Shown: positions 25,010 through 33,669, counted from the first letter of the stretch. The stretch: DNA of 64,000 bases from CAVPTL01 sp963708725 (GCA_963708725.1 CAVPTL010000014.1:496001-560000), one strand, 5' to 3'. The notes: a model not told the origin generated them from the sequence alone. Numbers and translations: made by a program.

Positions 25010-25758
25010 GCACCGATCGGGGGCGAGTGCTGCTGGCCGGCGAGACCTGGTTCAACCTCACGGTCGCCCAGAAGGGGTTTTCGACCTATGGCACCGGTGT
25101 GTACGAGGAGGGTGGAATCGAGCTGATCTCGGCTCTCGAGAGCCGAGGCTGGGCGGTCGACCACATCTCGAACCACACCGCCACCGAGCGGTTTCCGCTG
25201 ACGACCGAGGATCTCGATGACTACGCCGTCGTGATCCTTTCGGACATCGGCGTCGACACGCTGCTGCTGCACCCCGAGACGATGGCGGGGATTCGCCGCC
25301 CCGACCGGCTGCTGGCGCTCGAGCGTTGGGTCAACGGCGGCGGCGCCCTGCTGATGGTCGGCGGCTACATGTCGTTCTCGGGCATCGACGGCAAGGCCCG
25401 CTACCAGCGAACGCCGATCGAGCGCACGCTGCCGGTGACGATGCTCGGCTTCGACGATCGGGCCGAGGCGCCCGAGGGGGTCACGCCGACCGCTTCGGCT
25501 CCGGATCATCCGATCCTGGCCGGCATCCCGTCAGCGTGGCCGCACTTTCTTGGCTACAACCGCGTCGCTGCCCGCGATGGCGAGGTCGTGCTCACCTTCG
25601 ACGAGGATCCGCTGCTGGTCGTGGCTGAGCGCGGCTCGGGCCGATCGGCCGCGTTCACCTCCGACTGCGCTCCCCATTGGGGCAGCCCGGAGTTCATGGC
25701 CTGGGAGGGCTACACCGACTTTTGGGACAACCTGATCGGTTGGCTGGCCCGCGCCTGA
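25006..25758 (+). CDS. Class I glutamine amidotransferase-like protein (ThuA/DUF1355-like)
   Basis: This 250-residue protein starts with GTG 25006, overlapping the regulator stop (GTGA). It has a flavodoxin-like class I amidotransferase fold: VLLAGETWF at the N-terminus, YAVVILSDIG, and LMVGGYMSFSG where the nucleophile elbow would lie. No cysteine appears in the elbow, so glutaminase activity is unlikely. Related ThuA-like proteins accompany sugar catabolism genes. It probably belongs to the FCD regulon; a specific function cannot be given. A 39-bp palindrome directly follows its stop. Confidence 0.75.
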   Translation: MSTDRGRVLLAGETWFNLTVAQKGFSTYGTGVYEEGGIELISALESRGWAVDHISNHTATERFPLTTEDLDDYAVVILSDIGVDTLLLHPETMAGIRRPDRLLALERWVNGGGALLMVGGYMSFSGIDGKARYQRTPIERTLPVTMLGFDDRAEAPEGVTPTASAPDHPILAGIPSAWPHFLGYNRVAARDGEVVLTFDEDPLLVVAERGSGRSAAFTSDCAPHWGSPEFMAWEGYTDFWDNLIGWLARA

Positions 25759-25797
25759 GCGGGTGAATAACGGTGCCTGGCACCGTTATTCACCCGC
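25759..25797. repeat. Palindromic repeat copy 3
   Basis: This is a perfect inverted repeat with 19-bp arms (GCGGGTGAATAACGGTGCC and its complement) around a central T, the longest perfect copy in the window. It lies between convergent genes, immediately after the stop at 25756-25758 and seven bases before the stop of the IPT/TIG gene. Confidence 0.9.
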
Positions 25798-25804
25798 GGA
25801 GTGC

Positions 25805-27601
25805 CTAGAACTTGAACCCGGACGCACTGCCTGCCGGCGAGTTGACGACCACGATGCCCGAGGGGCCAGCCAACGGCAGGTAGATCAGCGAGTCCGATGC
25901 GATGGTGAACGAGACCGGAACCCCGCCGATGGTGACCCGTGTCACGGAGGACAGGCCGGAACCCTGGATCGTGCGGTAGCCGGAGACAAACGCCTGAGAG
26001 ATCCCCAAGATGAATGGGGGTGGGCCGACCGCGAACGCGACGGGGAGGGTGTAGGTGGTCCCGTCATAGAGCGTGAAGGTGATCGGCCCCGACGTCGCCC
26101 CCTGAGGAACAACGAAGCCGAAGCCGACTGACCCAAACAGGGGGATAACGCCCACCCCAACACCGTTGAGGGTGGCCGACCGCACCGGCGTGATCAGCGG
26201 CAACCACGTATGCACCAGGATCAGATCGCCAGGCGCGCCCGACGTGGCTGAGATCCCCGAAAACCACGAGGGCGGGGCCGCCACCATGAAGCTCGGGGAG
26301 ACGGTGCTGCCACTGGGTGTGGTGATCGTGACGGGGCCGCTGGTTGCCCCGTTGGGCACGGTCGCGGTGATCTGGGTCGCCGAGTCGACCGTGAATGTCG
26401 CCTGCACGCCCCCAAACTGGACCCCGTTCACGCCCATCACACCGATGGCTGCAAAGCCGGTACCGGTGATGACAACCTTGGTGCCGGGAACGCCTGTGGC
26501 GGGACTGAGCCCGGTCACGGTCGGCCCCGGCACGGTCACGGTGTAGCTCGACGAGGTCGTCGCCACCCCCGCCGGAGTCGTAACGCGGATGACACCCGAA
26601 ACCGCGCCAGCCGGCACGGTCGCGGTGATCTGCGAATCGGAGTCGACCGTATAGGTCGAAGCGACACCGCCAAACTGAACACTGGTCGCAGCGGTGAACC
26701 CGGTGCCCGAGATCACGACCTTGGTGCCAACCGGGCCACTGATCGGAGCAAACCCGGTCGTGGTCGGCGCCGGCTGAATCACCGTAAACATCGACCCAGA
26801 CTGCACCGCACCCGCCCCAGTCGCCACCCGCACATAGCCCGAAGCCGCTCCCACTGGCACAGTGGCGGTGATCTGCGTCGCCGAGTTCACGGCGAACACG
26901 GACTCAGCCCCGCCGAACCGAACGCTGTTTGCACCCGTAAACCCGCTGCCCTTGATCACAACCGTCGCACCCACCAGGCCAGTCGCAGGCGAAAAGCCGG
27001 TGATGGTCGGCGCCGCCGCCTTGGTCACCGTGAACATCGAAGACGACTGCACCGCACCAGCGGAGTTCGCGATCCGGATCTTCCCGGACAGCGCACCCGC
27101 GGGGACGGTCGCCGTGATCTGCGTCGCCGAATCAACCGTATAGGTCGCCTCCACGCCACCAAACTGGACACTCGAAACTCCGGCGAAACCGGTACCAGTG
27201 ATCACGACCTTCGTGCCAACCAGGCCACTGGTCGGCGAAAACCCGGTCGTCGTCGGCGCCACCGTTTTGGTCACCGTAAACGAGGTGGATGACTGGGCCG
27301 CACCGGCCGTGGTCGCCACCCGCACCTTGCCGGTCGTCGCCCCGGCCGGGACCGTCGCCGTGATCTGGGTCGCCGAGTTGACCGTGTAGACGGCTTCTTT
27401 ACCGGCAAACTGGACGCTGGTCGCAGCTGTGAAGGCCGTGCCTGTGACCACGACCTTCGTGCCGACCGGCCCACTCGCCGGGCTAAACGACGTCACCTTC
27501 GGCGCCGCCACCACCGCCGCCGACCCCACCGACAACCCCAAAACGCTGACCAGGATCGCGGCTAGTAGGGCCGCAACCCCCATTCGATTCCTGACTGACA
27601 C
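25805..27601 (-). CDS. Secreted/surface IPT/TIG-repeat protein
   Basis: This protein of about 598 residues has an N-terminal signal peptide (arginines, then MGVAALLAAILVSVLGLSVG, ending near AVVAAP) and seven tandem modules of about 81 residues. Five are canonical IPT/TIG immunoglobulin-like domains (pattern SPASGPVGTKVVVTGT, then SATQITATVP); the last two are diverged. It is exported and probably acts as an adhesive or structural surface protein. No LPXTG motif or C-terminal anchor is visible. GTG 27601 has GAGG seven bases upstream; ATG 27637 is in frame but lacks one. The 69-bp region upstream (27638-27706) is AT-rich compared with the rest of the window. Confidence 0.87.
   Translation of the reverse strand: MSVRNRMGVAALLAAILVSVLGLSVGSAAVVAAPKVTSFSPASGPVGTKVVVTGTAFTAATSVQFAGKEAVYTVNSATQITATVPAGATTGKVRVATTAGAAQSSTSFTVTKTVAPTTTGFSPTSGLVGTKVVITGTGFAGVSSVQFGGVEATYTVDSATQITATVPAGALSGKIRIANSAGAVQSSSMFTVTKAAAPTITGFSPATGLVGATVVIKGSGFTGANSVRFGGAESVFAVNSATQITATVPVGAASGYVRVATGAGAVQSGSMFTVIQPAPTTTGFAPISGPVGTKVVISGTGFTAATSVQFGGVASTYTVDSDSQITATVPAGAVSGVIRVTTPAGVATTSSSYTVTVPGPTVTGLSPATGVPGTKVVITGTGFAAIGVMGVNGVQFGGVQATFTVDSATQITATVPNGATSGPVTITTPSGSTVSPSFMVAAPPSWFSGISATSGAPGDLILVHTWLPLITPVRSATLNGVGVGVIPLFGSVGFGFVVPQGATSGPITFTLYDGTTYTLPVAFAVGPPPFILGISQAFVSGYRTIQGSGLSSVTRVTIGGVPVSFTIASDSLIYLPLAGPSGIVVVNSPAGSASGFKF
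26290..27500. repeat. Five tandem DNA repeats of about 243-250 bp encoding IPT/TIG modules
   Basis: Within the IPT/TIG gene, DNA segments such as the stretch encoding SATQITATVP recur five times at intervals of about 243 bases with few differences (for example around 26360, 26610, 26860, 27115 and 27355). The high DNA-level similarity suggests recent duplication or homogenisation by recombination. Confidence 0.75.
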
Positions 27602-27706
27602 TGCTCGACCTCGATTCCCATATAGACAGAGTCTCATGAGAGTACGAGTTTAAAGTAGTATCGTCAAATCTTGTAACTCGATGTTAATACCGCAAGTGAA
27701 AAATAC

Positions 27707-28279
27707 TCACTCGCGATCCGGCTGGAGCCGGACGAGCACGACGTCGGCGGTGGGCCGGCTCTCGACCAGCTTCAGGCTCTGGGCGGTGTCGCGCTCCTCG
27801 AACAGGCGCTTGCCGCTGCCGAGCAGGATCGGAAACACCATCAGCCGGTACTCGTCCACCAGGTCGTGCTCGGTCAGCGTGTGGACGAGCCGGGCGCTGC
27901 CGGCGACCAGCAGGTCGCCGCTGGTGTCGTCGCGGAGCTTTCGCAGCTCATCGACCACGTCGCCCGACACCACGGTTGAGTTCGTCCAGTCGGCCGAGTC
28001 CAGGGTATTGGAGATCACGAACTTCGGCATGGTGTTCATCTTGTCGGCGAATCCGACCTCGTCGGTGCGTCCCGGCCAGGCCTGGGCAAAGCCCTGATAG
28101 GTGACGCGGCCCAGCAGCATGGCCTCGCTGTCCATCACCTCGTCGAGCTTGAACTTGTCGCCCTCGGCGCCGCGCTCGAACTTGAACGCCCAACCGCCGC
28201 GGTCATAGCTCTCCGCGCCGCCGGGATCCTCCATGATCCCGTCCAGCGACACGAACTCGGAGACAACGATTCTTCCCAT
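27707..28279 (-). CDS. Dihydrofolate reductase-family protein (RibD C-terminal-like)
   Basis: This 190-residue protein has the RibD-C/DHFR-like fold: VVSEFVSLDGIMEDP at the start, AMLLGRVTYQGFA, KFVISNTL, and DLLVAGSARLVHTL with the glycine-rich NADPH loop, then LGSGKRLF. It is a predicted NADPH-dependent reductase of unknown substrate; true folate reduction is unlikely for this subfamily. It overlaps the MFS exporter stop (ATGA), so the two are co-transcribed. This pairing may reflect detoxification (inference). Confidence 0.9.
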   Translation of the reverse strand: MGRIVVSEFVSLDGIMEDPGGAESYDRGGWAFKFERGAEGDKFKLDEVMDSEAMLLGRVTYQGFAQAWPGRTDEVGFADKMNTMPKFVISNTLDSADWTNSTVVSGDVVDELRKLRDDTSGDLLVAGSARLVHTLTEHDLVDEYRLMVFPILLGSGKRLFEERDTAQSLKLVESRPTADVVLVRLQPDRE

Positions 28280-29751
28280 CAGTGAACCTCCTGCAGCGTC
28301 TGATCGACCTCGTCCGGCTCCAGCTCCGGTTCGGGATGACCCGGCGGAGGCGCGACGTGATCACGGAGGAACACCGCCGCAATCGTGGCCGCGATGGCCG
28401 CGAAGATCCCGCCGACAAGGAGCGCGGCGTCGTAGCCGCCGTTGAGCGACTCGAGTTGGCTATGGCCGGAGGCCAGCAGTGACTCGGTGCGCGATGAGGC
28501 AAGGCTCGCCAGCACGGCCAGTCCGAGCGCGCCGCCCATCATGAACGCCGTGTTGACCACTCCGGATGCAAGCCCGGACTCCTCGGGCTTCACGTCGCTC
28601 ATCGCCGCCAAAAGCATCGGGTTGAACGCAAGGCCGGCGCCGATTCCGAGCAACACCATGCTCGGCAGCACATCGCGCACGAAGCTGCCGTCGACGGGAG
28701 CCCGCGAGAGGATCACGAGGCCGAGCGCGGCCAGCGTGAGCCCGAAGGCCAGCGGCCGGCGAACGCCGAAGCGCATCACGACCTTGGCCGAGAGCCCGAT
28801 CGAGAAGCCACCCATGATCAGGTTGGCCGGAAGAAACGCAAGTCCGACGTCGAGCGGCTTGTAGCCCAGCACGAGCTGCAGGTAGAGCGCCGACATGAAG
28901 AACCACGCGAACATGGCCGCCGCCCACAGCACACCCACGATGTTGGCGGTTGCCACGTTTCGCAGCCGGAACAGCCCCAGCGGCACCAGCGGCGAAGAGA
29001 CACGCGACTCGAGGAAGATGAAGATCCCCATCAGTGCCACGGCCAGCCCGAGCAGGCCGAGCGTCTGCACCGACCCCCACCCCGCCTGGTTTCCGTTCAC
29101 GATCGCATACACCGCGATCATCAACGAGGCCGTCACGGTGATCGCTCCGGCGACGTCGAGACGGCCGCCGGCACTACCCCGCGCCGCGGGCAGGAGCCGA
29201 AGCGACAGCGCGACCACGACGGCGCCGATCGGGATGTTGACGAGAAAGATCCAGTGCCAGTTGAGCACGTCGGTCAGCACCCCGCCGAGCACCACGCCGA
29301 TGCTGCCGCCGCCGGCGGCGACAAAGCCGAAGATGCCCATCGCCTTGGCCCGCTCGGCCGGCTCGGTGAAGAGCGTCATCATCAGCGACAGGGCGACGGC
29401 CGAGGCCACCGCGCCACCCAGCCCCTGCACGGCGCGCGCGGTGATCAGCATCCCCTGGGTCGTGGCCAGGCCGCAGCACAGCGACGAGATGGTGAACAGG
29501 GTGATGCCACACAGAAACAGGCGGCGGTTTCCGTACAGGTCGCCCAATCGGCCACCCAGCAGCAGGAAGCCGCCGAACGTCAGCATGTAGGCGTTGACCA
29601 CCCACGCCAGCGAGGTCGAAGAGAAGCCGAGATCCTCACGGATCGATGGCAGTGCCACGTTCACGATCGTCGAGTCCAGCACGATCATCAGCGTGCCCAG
29701 GCACAGGACGATCAGCGCCATCCAGCGTGTTCGGGCGTCGGTCGTCGTCAT
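28279..29751 (-). CDS. MFS drug-resistance transporter, DHA2 (EmrB/QacA) family
   Basis: This 490-residue, 14-helix-type exporter has the DHA2 motifs LDSTIVNVALP in helix 1, GGRLGDLYGNRR (motif A) after helix 2, and a proton-coupling arginine in ITARAVQGLGGA. It should export drugs or toxic metabolites using the proton gradient. ATG 29751 is chosen because GGAGGAGAG precedes it; the longer reading frame begins upstream without such a site. It is divergent from the sigma factor gene and overlaps the DHFR-like gene downstream. Confidence 0.92.
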   Translation of the reverse strand: MTTTDARTRWMALIVLCLGTLMIVLDSTIVNVALPSIREDLGFSSTSLAWVVNAYMLTFGGFLLLGGRLGDLYGNRRLFLCGITLFTISSLCCGLATTQGMLITARAVQGLGGAVASAVALSLMMTLFTEPAERAKAMGIFGFVAAGGGSIGVVLGGVLTDVLNWHWIFLVNIPIGAVVVALSLRLLPAARGSAGGRLDVAGAITVTASLMIAVYAIVNGNQAGWGSVQTLGLLGLAVALMGIFIFLESRVSSPLVPLGLFRLRNVATANIVGVLWAAAMFAWFFMSALYLQLVLGYKPLDVGLAFLPANLIMGGFSIGLSAKVVMRFGVRRPLAFGLTLAALGLVILSRAPVDGSFVRDVLPSMVLLGIGAGLAFNPMLLAAMSDVKPEESGLASGVVNTAFMMGGALGLAVLASLASSRTESLLASGHSQLESLNGGYDAALLVGGIFAAIAATIAAVFLRDHVAPPPGHPEPELEPDEVDQTLQEVH

Positions 29752-29901
29752 CGCTCTCTCCTCCTTCGGGTACTCATTGCCCATAAGACCCCGGCCGCTT
29801 CGAAAACTCATCGCACATCACAAAAAGCGGCGCGGATCGATGTGGGCACCTAGGATGTCGTGGGTATGTGGGGTGCACGGTAGCGGCGAGAGGAGACCCG
29901 A

Positions 29902-30891
29902 GTGACCGAACTCAAAACGGCAAGTGCGTTGGACGAAAACCTGCTCGAGCAACACCGCGTGGAGCTCACCGGCTTCTGTTACCGGATGCTGGGATCGGCC
30001 TTCGAAGCCGAGGACGCGGTGCAGGAGACGATGATCCGTGCCTGGCGGAGCTACGACCGGTTCGAGGGCCGTTCGGCGCTGCGCTCGTGGCTCTACCGGA
30101 TCGCCACCAACGTGTGCCTGGACATGCTGGACAACCGCAAGCGCCGGGCGATGCCGATGGATTTCGGCGAGTCCGGAAATCCCCACGGCCCGCTGCCGCC
30201 CGCCCCTCCCGAGGTGCGCTGGCTGCAGCCGATTCCCGACGGCCGGGTGCTGCCCACCGACGGCGACCCGGCTGAGCTGGCAGCATCCAAAGAGACGATC
30301 CGGCTGGCGTTCGTGGCAGCGCTCCAGCACCTGCCGGCACGCCAGCGCGCGGTCTTGATCCTGCGCGACGTGCTGCGCTGGAAGGCGTCGGAGGTCGCCG
30401 AACTGCTTGATACGAGCGTCGTCTCGGTCAACAGCGCGCTCCAGCGCGCCCGCACGGCACTCTCCGAGCGCGAGCTGACGCCGGCCGATCCCATCGCTCC
30501 GATGGACGACGAGCAGAAAGCGCTGTTGGCCCGCTACGTCGAGGCGTTCGAGGCCTACGACATGGACGCGCTCACCTCACTGCTGCACGAGGACGCGATT
30601 CAGTCGATGCCGCCGTACGACCTGTGGCTGCGCGGCCGCGACGACATCATCACCTGGTGGTTCGGGCTCGGCGCGGGCTGTCGCGGTTCGCGGCTGATCC
30701 CGACGGTCGCCAACAACCTGCCGGCGTTCGGCCAGTACCGGCCGAGCGGCCCGGGCGGCTCGTTCGAGCCGTGGTCGCTCCAGGTGCTCGAGATCTCCGA
30801 CGACAAGGTGGTCGGTTTCACGGCGTTTCTCGAGACCGACACGCTGTTCCCGCTGTTCGGGCTGCCTCAGGTGCCGCCGCCGAGGACGTGA
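29902..30891 (+). CDS. ECF sigma factor with C-terminal SnoaL-like domain
   Basis: This 329-residue protein has sigma region 2 (CYRMLGSAFEAEDAVQETMIRAW begins near residue 26; the core helix carries the AEDAVQE motif), region 4 (LPARQRAVLILRDVLRWKA, then LDTSVVSVNSALQRAR), and a C-terminal NTF2/SnoaL-like domain from about residue 200. This architecture is typical of SigG/SigJ-like and ECF41-related factors, in which the extra domain tunes activity instead of an anti-sigma factor. GTG 29902 follows GAGAGGAG. A STAS-like gene overlaps its 3' end on the other strand. Its regulon is unknown. Confidence 0.92.
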   Translation: MTELKTASALDENLLEQHRVELTGFCYRMLGSAFEAEDAVQETMIRAWRSYDRFEGRSALRSWLYRIATNVCLDMLDNRKRRAMPMDFGESGNPHGPLPPAPPEVRWLQPIPDGRVLPTDGDPAELAASKETIRLAFVAALQHLPARQRAVLILRDVLRWKASEVAELLDTSVVSVNSALQRARTALSERELTPADPIAPMDDEQKALLARYVEAFEAYDMDALTSLLHEDAIQSMPPYDLWLRGRDDIITWWFGLGAGCRGSRLIPTVANNLPAFGQYRPSGPGGSFEPWSLQVLEISDDKVVGFTAFLETDTLFPLFGLPQVPPPRT

Positions 30892-31088
30892 TCGACGCCC
30901 AGCAGCTCGATCAGCTCGACCAGCCGGGGCGGCGGATTCTGCACCCGGATCTGGTCGCCGCCACGGCGCGCGATCAGCTGGAGCCGCAGGAGCGCGTCGA
31001 GCAGCGCCACGTCCGCGGATTCGATCCCGCTCAGATCGCACACGTAGTCCATGACAGAGATGAGACTCGGGTGAGCCCGAGAACTCAT
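30867..31088 (-). CDS. Short STAS-domain (anti-anti-sigma-like) protein
   Basis: The 73-residue product resembles the core and C-terminal half of STAS proteins: VCDLSGIESADVALLDALLRL, then GGDQIRVQNPPPRLVELIELLGVDHVL. The usual N-terminal strands are missing, so it may be truncated, and the phosphorylatable serine after the DLSG loop is replaced by alanine or valine. A shorter start at ATG 31052 would give 61 residues. It overlaps the sigma factor gene tail-to-tail by 25 bases. Activity is doubtful; it may be a remnant. Confidence 0.55.
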   Translation of the reverse strand: MSSRAHPSLISVMDYVCDLSGIESADVALLDALLRLQLIARRGGDQIRVQNPPPRLVELIELLGVDHVLGGGT

Positions 31089-31108
31089 CGCACCGAAAGG
31101 AGTCCGAC

Positions 31109-31465
31109 ATGGGACAACCGGTTGTGCACTTCGAAATCATCGCCCGTGATCCCGACCTCATCCGAACCTATTACCACGACCTGTTCGGCTGGGAGTACGA
31201 CTCCGACAACCAGGTGAACTACTCGATCGTGACCCGCGACCAGTCCGAACCGGGGATCGGCGGCGGCATCGGCGAGGCGCCCGAGGGATACTCGGGTCAT
31301 GCCACCTTCTACGTCGAGGTGCCCGATGTCGAGGCCGCGCTGGCCAAGGCAGAGAATCTCGGCGGCAAGCGCATGATGGGGCCCGACAAGGTGATGGAGG
31401 GCGTCGAGATCGGCCTCTTCGTCGACCCGGAGGGGCGCACGCTGGGCGTCGTGAAGTCGGGCTAG
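31109..31465 (+). CDS. VOC-family (glyoxalase/bleomycin-resistance fold) protein
   Basis: This 118-residue protein has the VOC fold: VVHFEIIARDPDLIRTYYHDLFGWE, with the usual FY..LFGW motif, then HATFYVEVPDVEAAL and FVDPEGRTLGV. It starts at ATG 31109 after GAAAGGAG. Members bind a metal and act on small molecules or sequester antibiotics. It has no operon partners; a specific substrate cannot be assigned. Confidence 0.9.
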   Translation: MGQPVVHFEIIARDPDLIRTYYHDLFGWEYDSDNQVNYSIVTRDQSEPGIGGGIGEAPEGYSGHATFYVEVPDVEAALAKAENLGGKRMMGPDKVMEGVEIGLFVDPEGRTLGVVKSG

Positions 31466-31475
31466 CCCCGGCGGG

Positions 31476-31892
31476 TCAGCCGGCGTGGCATTCGGCATCG
31501 ATGCACAGGCGCGAGCGATCCCGCGTCAGGCACACGAGGCCGACATACGTGGTCTGATCCTCGCCGAGCACGACCAGCCGGCGACCGCCATCCTCGTCGA
31601 GCGCCGGTAGCGCGTCGCCGACCGGCGTCGAGGCGATGGCCGTCGGTGGCCGGCGGCCGGCGTAGGCGGTGATCGGCTCGGCGTCTTGTGCGTCGGCGAT
31701 GTCGTCGCGAGCGACCGCACCCACGTAGGCGGTGCCGTCGAGCACCGGAATCAGCTGCACCGAGCTTGACTCGAACATCTGCCGGGCTTTGCCGACGGTG
31801 TCCCCGACCGAGAGCTCCTTCCCGCGCACCGTGATGGTGCTGGAGATCGGCCGCTCGGCGAGGTCAGCGATATCGGCATGAACGATGCTCAC
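31476..31892 (-). CDS. CBS-domain protein
   Basis: This 138-residue protein contains two CBS-like motifs (about residues 20-60 and 75-130). The first has VGDTVGKARQMFESSSVQLIPVL and AVARDDIADA, and the second has PTAIASTPVGDALPALDE. Such pairs bind adenosine nucleotides and report energy or ligand state. A short tail with two cysteines (CIDAECHAG) follows. No catalytic domain is fused, so it is a stand-alone sensor of unknown partner. Confidence 0.82.
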   Translation of the reverse strand: MSIVHADIADLAERPISSTITVRGKELSVGDTVGKARQMFESSSVQLIPVLDGTAYVGAVARDDIADAQDAEPITAYAGRRPPTAIASTPVGDALPALDEDGGRRLVVLGEDQTTYVGLVCLTRDRSRLCIDAECHAG

Positions 31893-31924
31893 GACCGAAG
31901 GATAGCCCGTGTAATGTCCCTCGC

Positions 31925-32368
31925 ATGGACCCCCGCCCGCCAGTCCCGCCGTTCACAGAGGAGACCGCGCGCAAGAAGGTGCAGGCGGCCGAGGACGCGT
32001 GGAACACCTGCGATCCGCAACGCGTCGCGGGCGCATATAGCCTCGACTCGGACTGGCGCAATCGCGACGAGTTCTTCCAGGGCCGCGAGGCGATCGTCGA
32101 CTTCCTCGAGCGCAAGTGGGCGCGCGAGCTCTCCTATCGGCTGAAGAAGGAGCTGTGGGCGTTTCACGACAATCACATCTCGGTGCGGTTCGAGTACGAG
32201 AGCCACGACGCGGCCGGCCAGTGGTGGCGAAGCCACGGCAACGAGCAGTGGGAGTTCGACGAGCTCGGATACATGCGCCGCCGCGACGCGAGCATCAACG
32301 ATTACCGGATCGACGAGTCGGAGCGGCGGATCTACGTCGACCGGCCGAGCCCCTACCGGCCCGGCTGA
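31925..32368 (+). CDS. Nuclear-transport-factor-2-like (DUF1348/SnoaL) protein
   Basis: This 147-residue protein starts with PPFTEETARKKVQAAEDAW and contains DSDWRNRDEFFQGREAIV and WEFDELGYMRRRDASIND, typical of the DUF1348 branch of the SnoaL/NTF2 fold. It is cytosolic; the biochemical role of this branch is not established. It is followed directly by palindromic repeat copy 4. Confidence 0.88.
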   Translation: MDPRPPVPPFTEETARKKVQAAEDAWNTCDPQRVAGAYSLDSDWRNRDEFFQGREAIVDFLERKWARELSYRLKKELWAFHDNHISVRFEYESHDAAGQWWRSHGNEQWEFDELGYMRRRDASINDYRIDESERRIYVDRPSPYRPG

Positions 32369-32374
32369 ACTGCC

Positions 32375-32411
32375 CCATGAATAAATGGTGCCTGGCACCA
32401 TTTATTCATGG
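32375..32411. repeat. Palindromic repeat copy 4 (supplies a start codon)
   Basis: This is a perfect inverted repeat with 18-bp arms (CCATGAATAAATGGTGCC and its complement) around a central T. It belongs to the AATAAA-GGTGCC variant also seen at 43799. Its right edge contains the ATG (32408-32410) used by the next gene. Confidence 0.9.
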
Positions 32412-33247
32412 ATGCTGGGGTGGCGTACTTTCCGACTGATGATGCTGTTCGGCCCGATGATCTTGCTCGGCTGGTCGAGGAGCGTGGGCATCGCTGGCTG
32501 ATGTTCGCCGAGCACACCCACATCCCGTCGAGCCGCGAGACACCCTGGGGCGGCCGGCCCGACGCTCCGCCACTGCCGCGCAAGTACGCCCGCACCTACG
32601 ACCCGTTCGTCGCGATCACGGCCTCGCTGATGGCCACCAAGGCGTTGCGAGTCGGCACCGCCGTCTGCCTGGTCACGGAGCGCGACCCGATCGTGACCGC
32701 CAAGGAGGTCGCGAGCCTCGATCACCTCTCCGGCGGCCGGTTCGATTTCGGCATCGGCGCCGGCTGGAATCGCGAGGAGCTGCGAAGCCATGGCACCGAT
32801 CCACGCACCCGGATGCGCCTGATGCGCGAGCGGATGCTCGCGATGAAGGAGATCTGGACGCAGCATGAGGCCACCTTCCACGGTGAGTTCGTCAACTTCG
32901 ACGCCATCTGGTGTGACCCCAAGCCGCTCCAGAAACCACATCCACCGGTGCTGGTCGGGGGTACTGGGGCGACGGTGTTCGATCGGGTGATCGAGTACGG
33001 CGATATCTGGATGCCGACGCACGGCGACGGGATCGCCGACCGCATCCCGCTGCTGCATGAGCAGGCCGGACGACACATACCGGTGATCGTGTGTGGCGCT
33101 CCCACCGACCCCACCGTGCTCGAGCGATACGCGGCCGCGGGTGTCGAGCGGGTGCTGTTCTGGCTGCCCTCGACTCGCCTGGCGCATGTCGAAGAGGCAC
33201 TCGACCGGGTCGAACGGGCGATGGCCGACCTCAACGGCACCGACTGA
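32408..33247 (+). CDS. F420-dependent LLM-class oxidoreductase
   Basis: This 279-residue luciferase-like TIM-barrel protein has LARLVEERGHRWLMFAEHTH at the N-terminus, GTAVCLVTERDPI, and SGGRFDFGIGAGWNREE, the LLM motif. Such actinobacterial enzymes use reduced F420 (or FMN) to reduce or oxygenate small organic compounds. The ATG lies within palindromic repeat copy 4 and has no recognisable ribosome-binding site, so insertion of the repeat may have replaced the original leader. A second F420-type gene starts two bases after its stop. Confidence 0.9.
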   Translation: MDAGVAYFPTDDAVRPDDLARLVEERGHRWLMFAEHTHIPSSRETPWGGRPDAPPLPRKYARTYDPFVAITASLMATKALRVGTAVCLVTERDPIVTAKEVASLDHLSGGRFDFGIGAGWNREELRSHGTDPRTRMRLMRERMLAMKEIWTQHEATFHGEFVNFDAIWCDPKPLQKPHPPVLVGGTGATVFDRVIEYGDIWMPTHGDGIADRIPLLHEQAGRHIPVIVCGAPTDPTVLERYAAAGVERVLFWLPSTRLAHVEEALDRVERAMADLNGTD

Positions 33248-33249
33248 CC

Positions 33250-33669
33250 GTGGACGACGCCCGCGCCCGTGAGCTGCTCGCGGGTGCCCGCGTGGCGCGG
33301 TTCGCCACCGTCACGCCCAGGGGCCGGCCGCGGATCGTTCCCATCTGCTTCGCCGTCGCGGGCGAGGTGGTCTACCACGCGGTGGATCACAAGCCGAAGG
33401 CGACGCGTGAGCTCGCGCGGCTCGCCGACATCGAACACGACGATCGGGCCGCCCTGCTCGCCGACCACTACACCGACGACGATTGGGCTGCGCTTTGGTG
33501 GGTGCGCGCTGACGGTCGCGCGCGCGTAATTAACAACATCACATCCCCCGAGGCCGTCCGTGCACTCGCGCTGCTCGCCGAGCGCTACCCGCAATACCGC
33601 GAGCGCCCGCCCGCCGGTCCGGTGGTCGCGCTCGATATCGAGCGGATCACGGGCTGGGCCGCGAGCTAG
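33250..33669 (+). CDS. PPOX-class F420-dependent oxidoreductase (FDOR-like)
   Basis: This 139-residue split-barrel protein begins with GTG 33250 and contains ARVARFATVTPRGRPRIVPICFAV, the FDOR/PPOX N-terminal strand pair, and YHAVDHKPKATR for cofactor phosphate contact. It likely uses F420 or a flavin to reduce small molecules. It is coupled to the LLM oxidoreductase upstream. Its TAG stop overlaps the stop of the convergent fusion gene at 33666-33669. Confidence 0.88.
   Translation: MDDARARELLAGARVARFATVTPRGRPRIVPICFAVAGEVVYHAVDHKPKATRELARLADIEHDDRAALLADHYTDDDWAALWWVRADGRARVINNITSPEAVRALALLAERYPQYRERPPAGPVVALDIERITGWAAS

Noticed and set aside
26290..27500. Regular direct repeats that could suggest a CRISPR array
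   Set aside because: The repeat unit is about 243 bp, in frame, and encodes IPT/TIG domains; there are no short repeat-spacer units.
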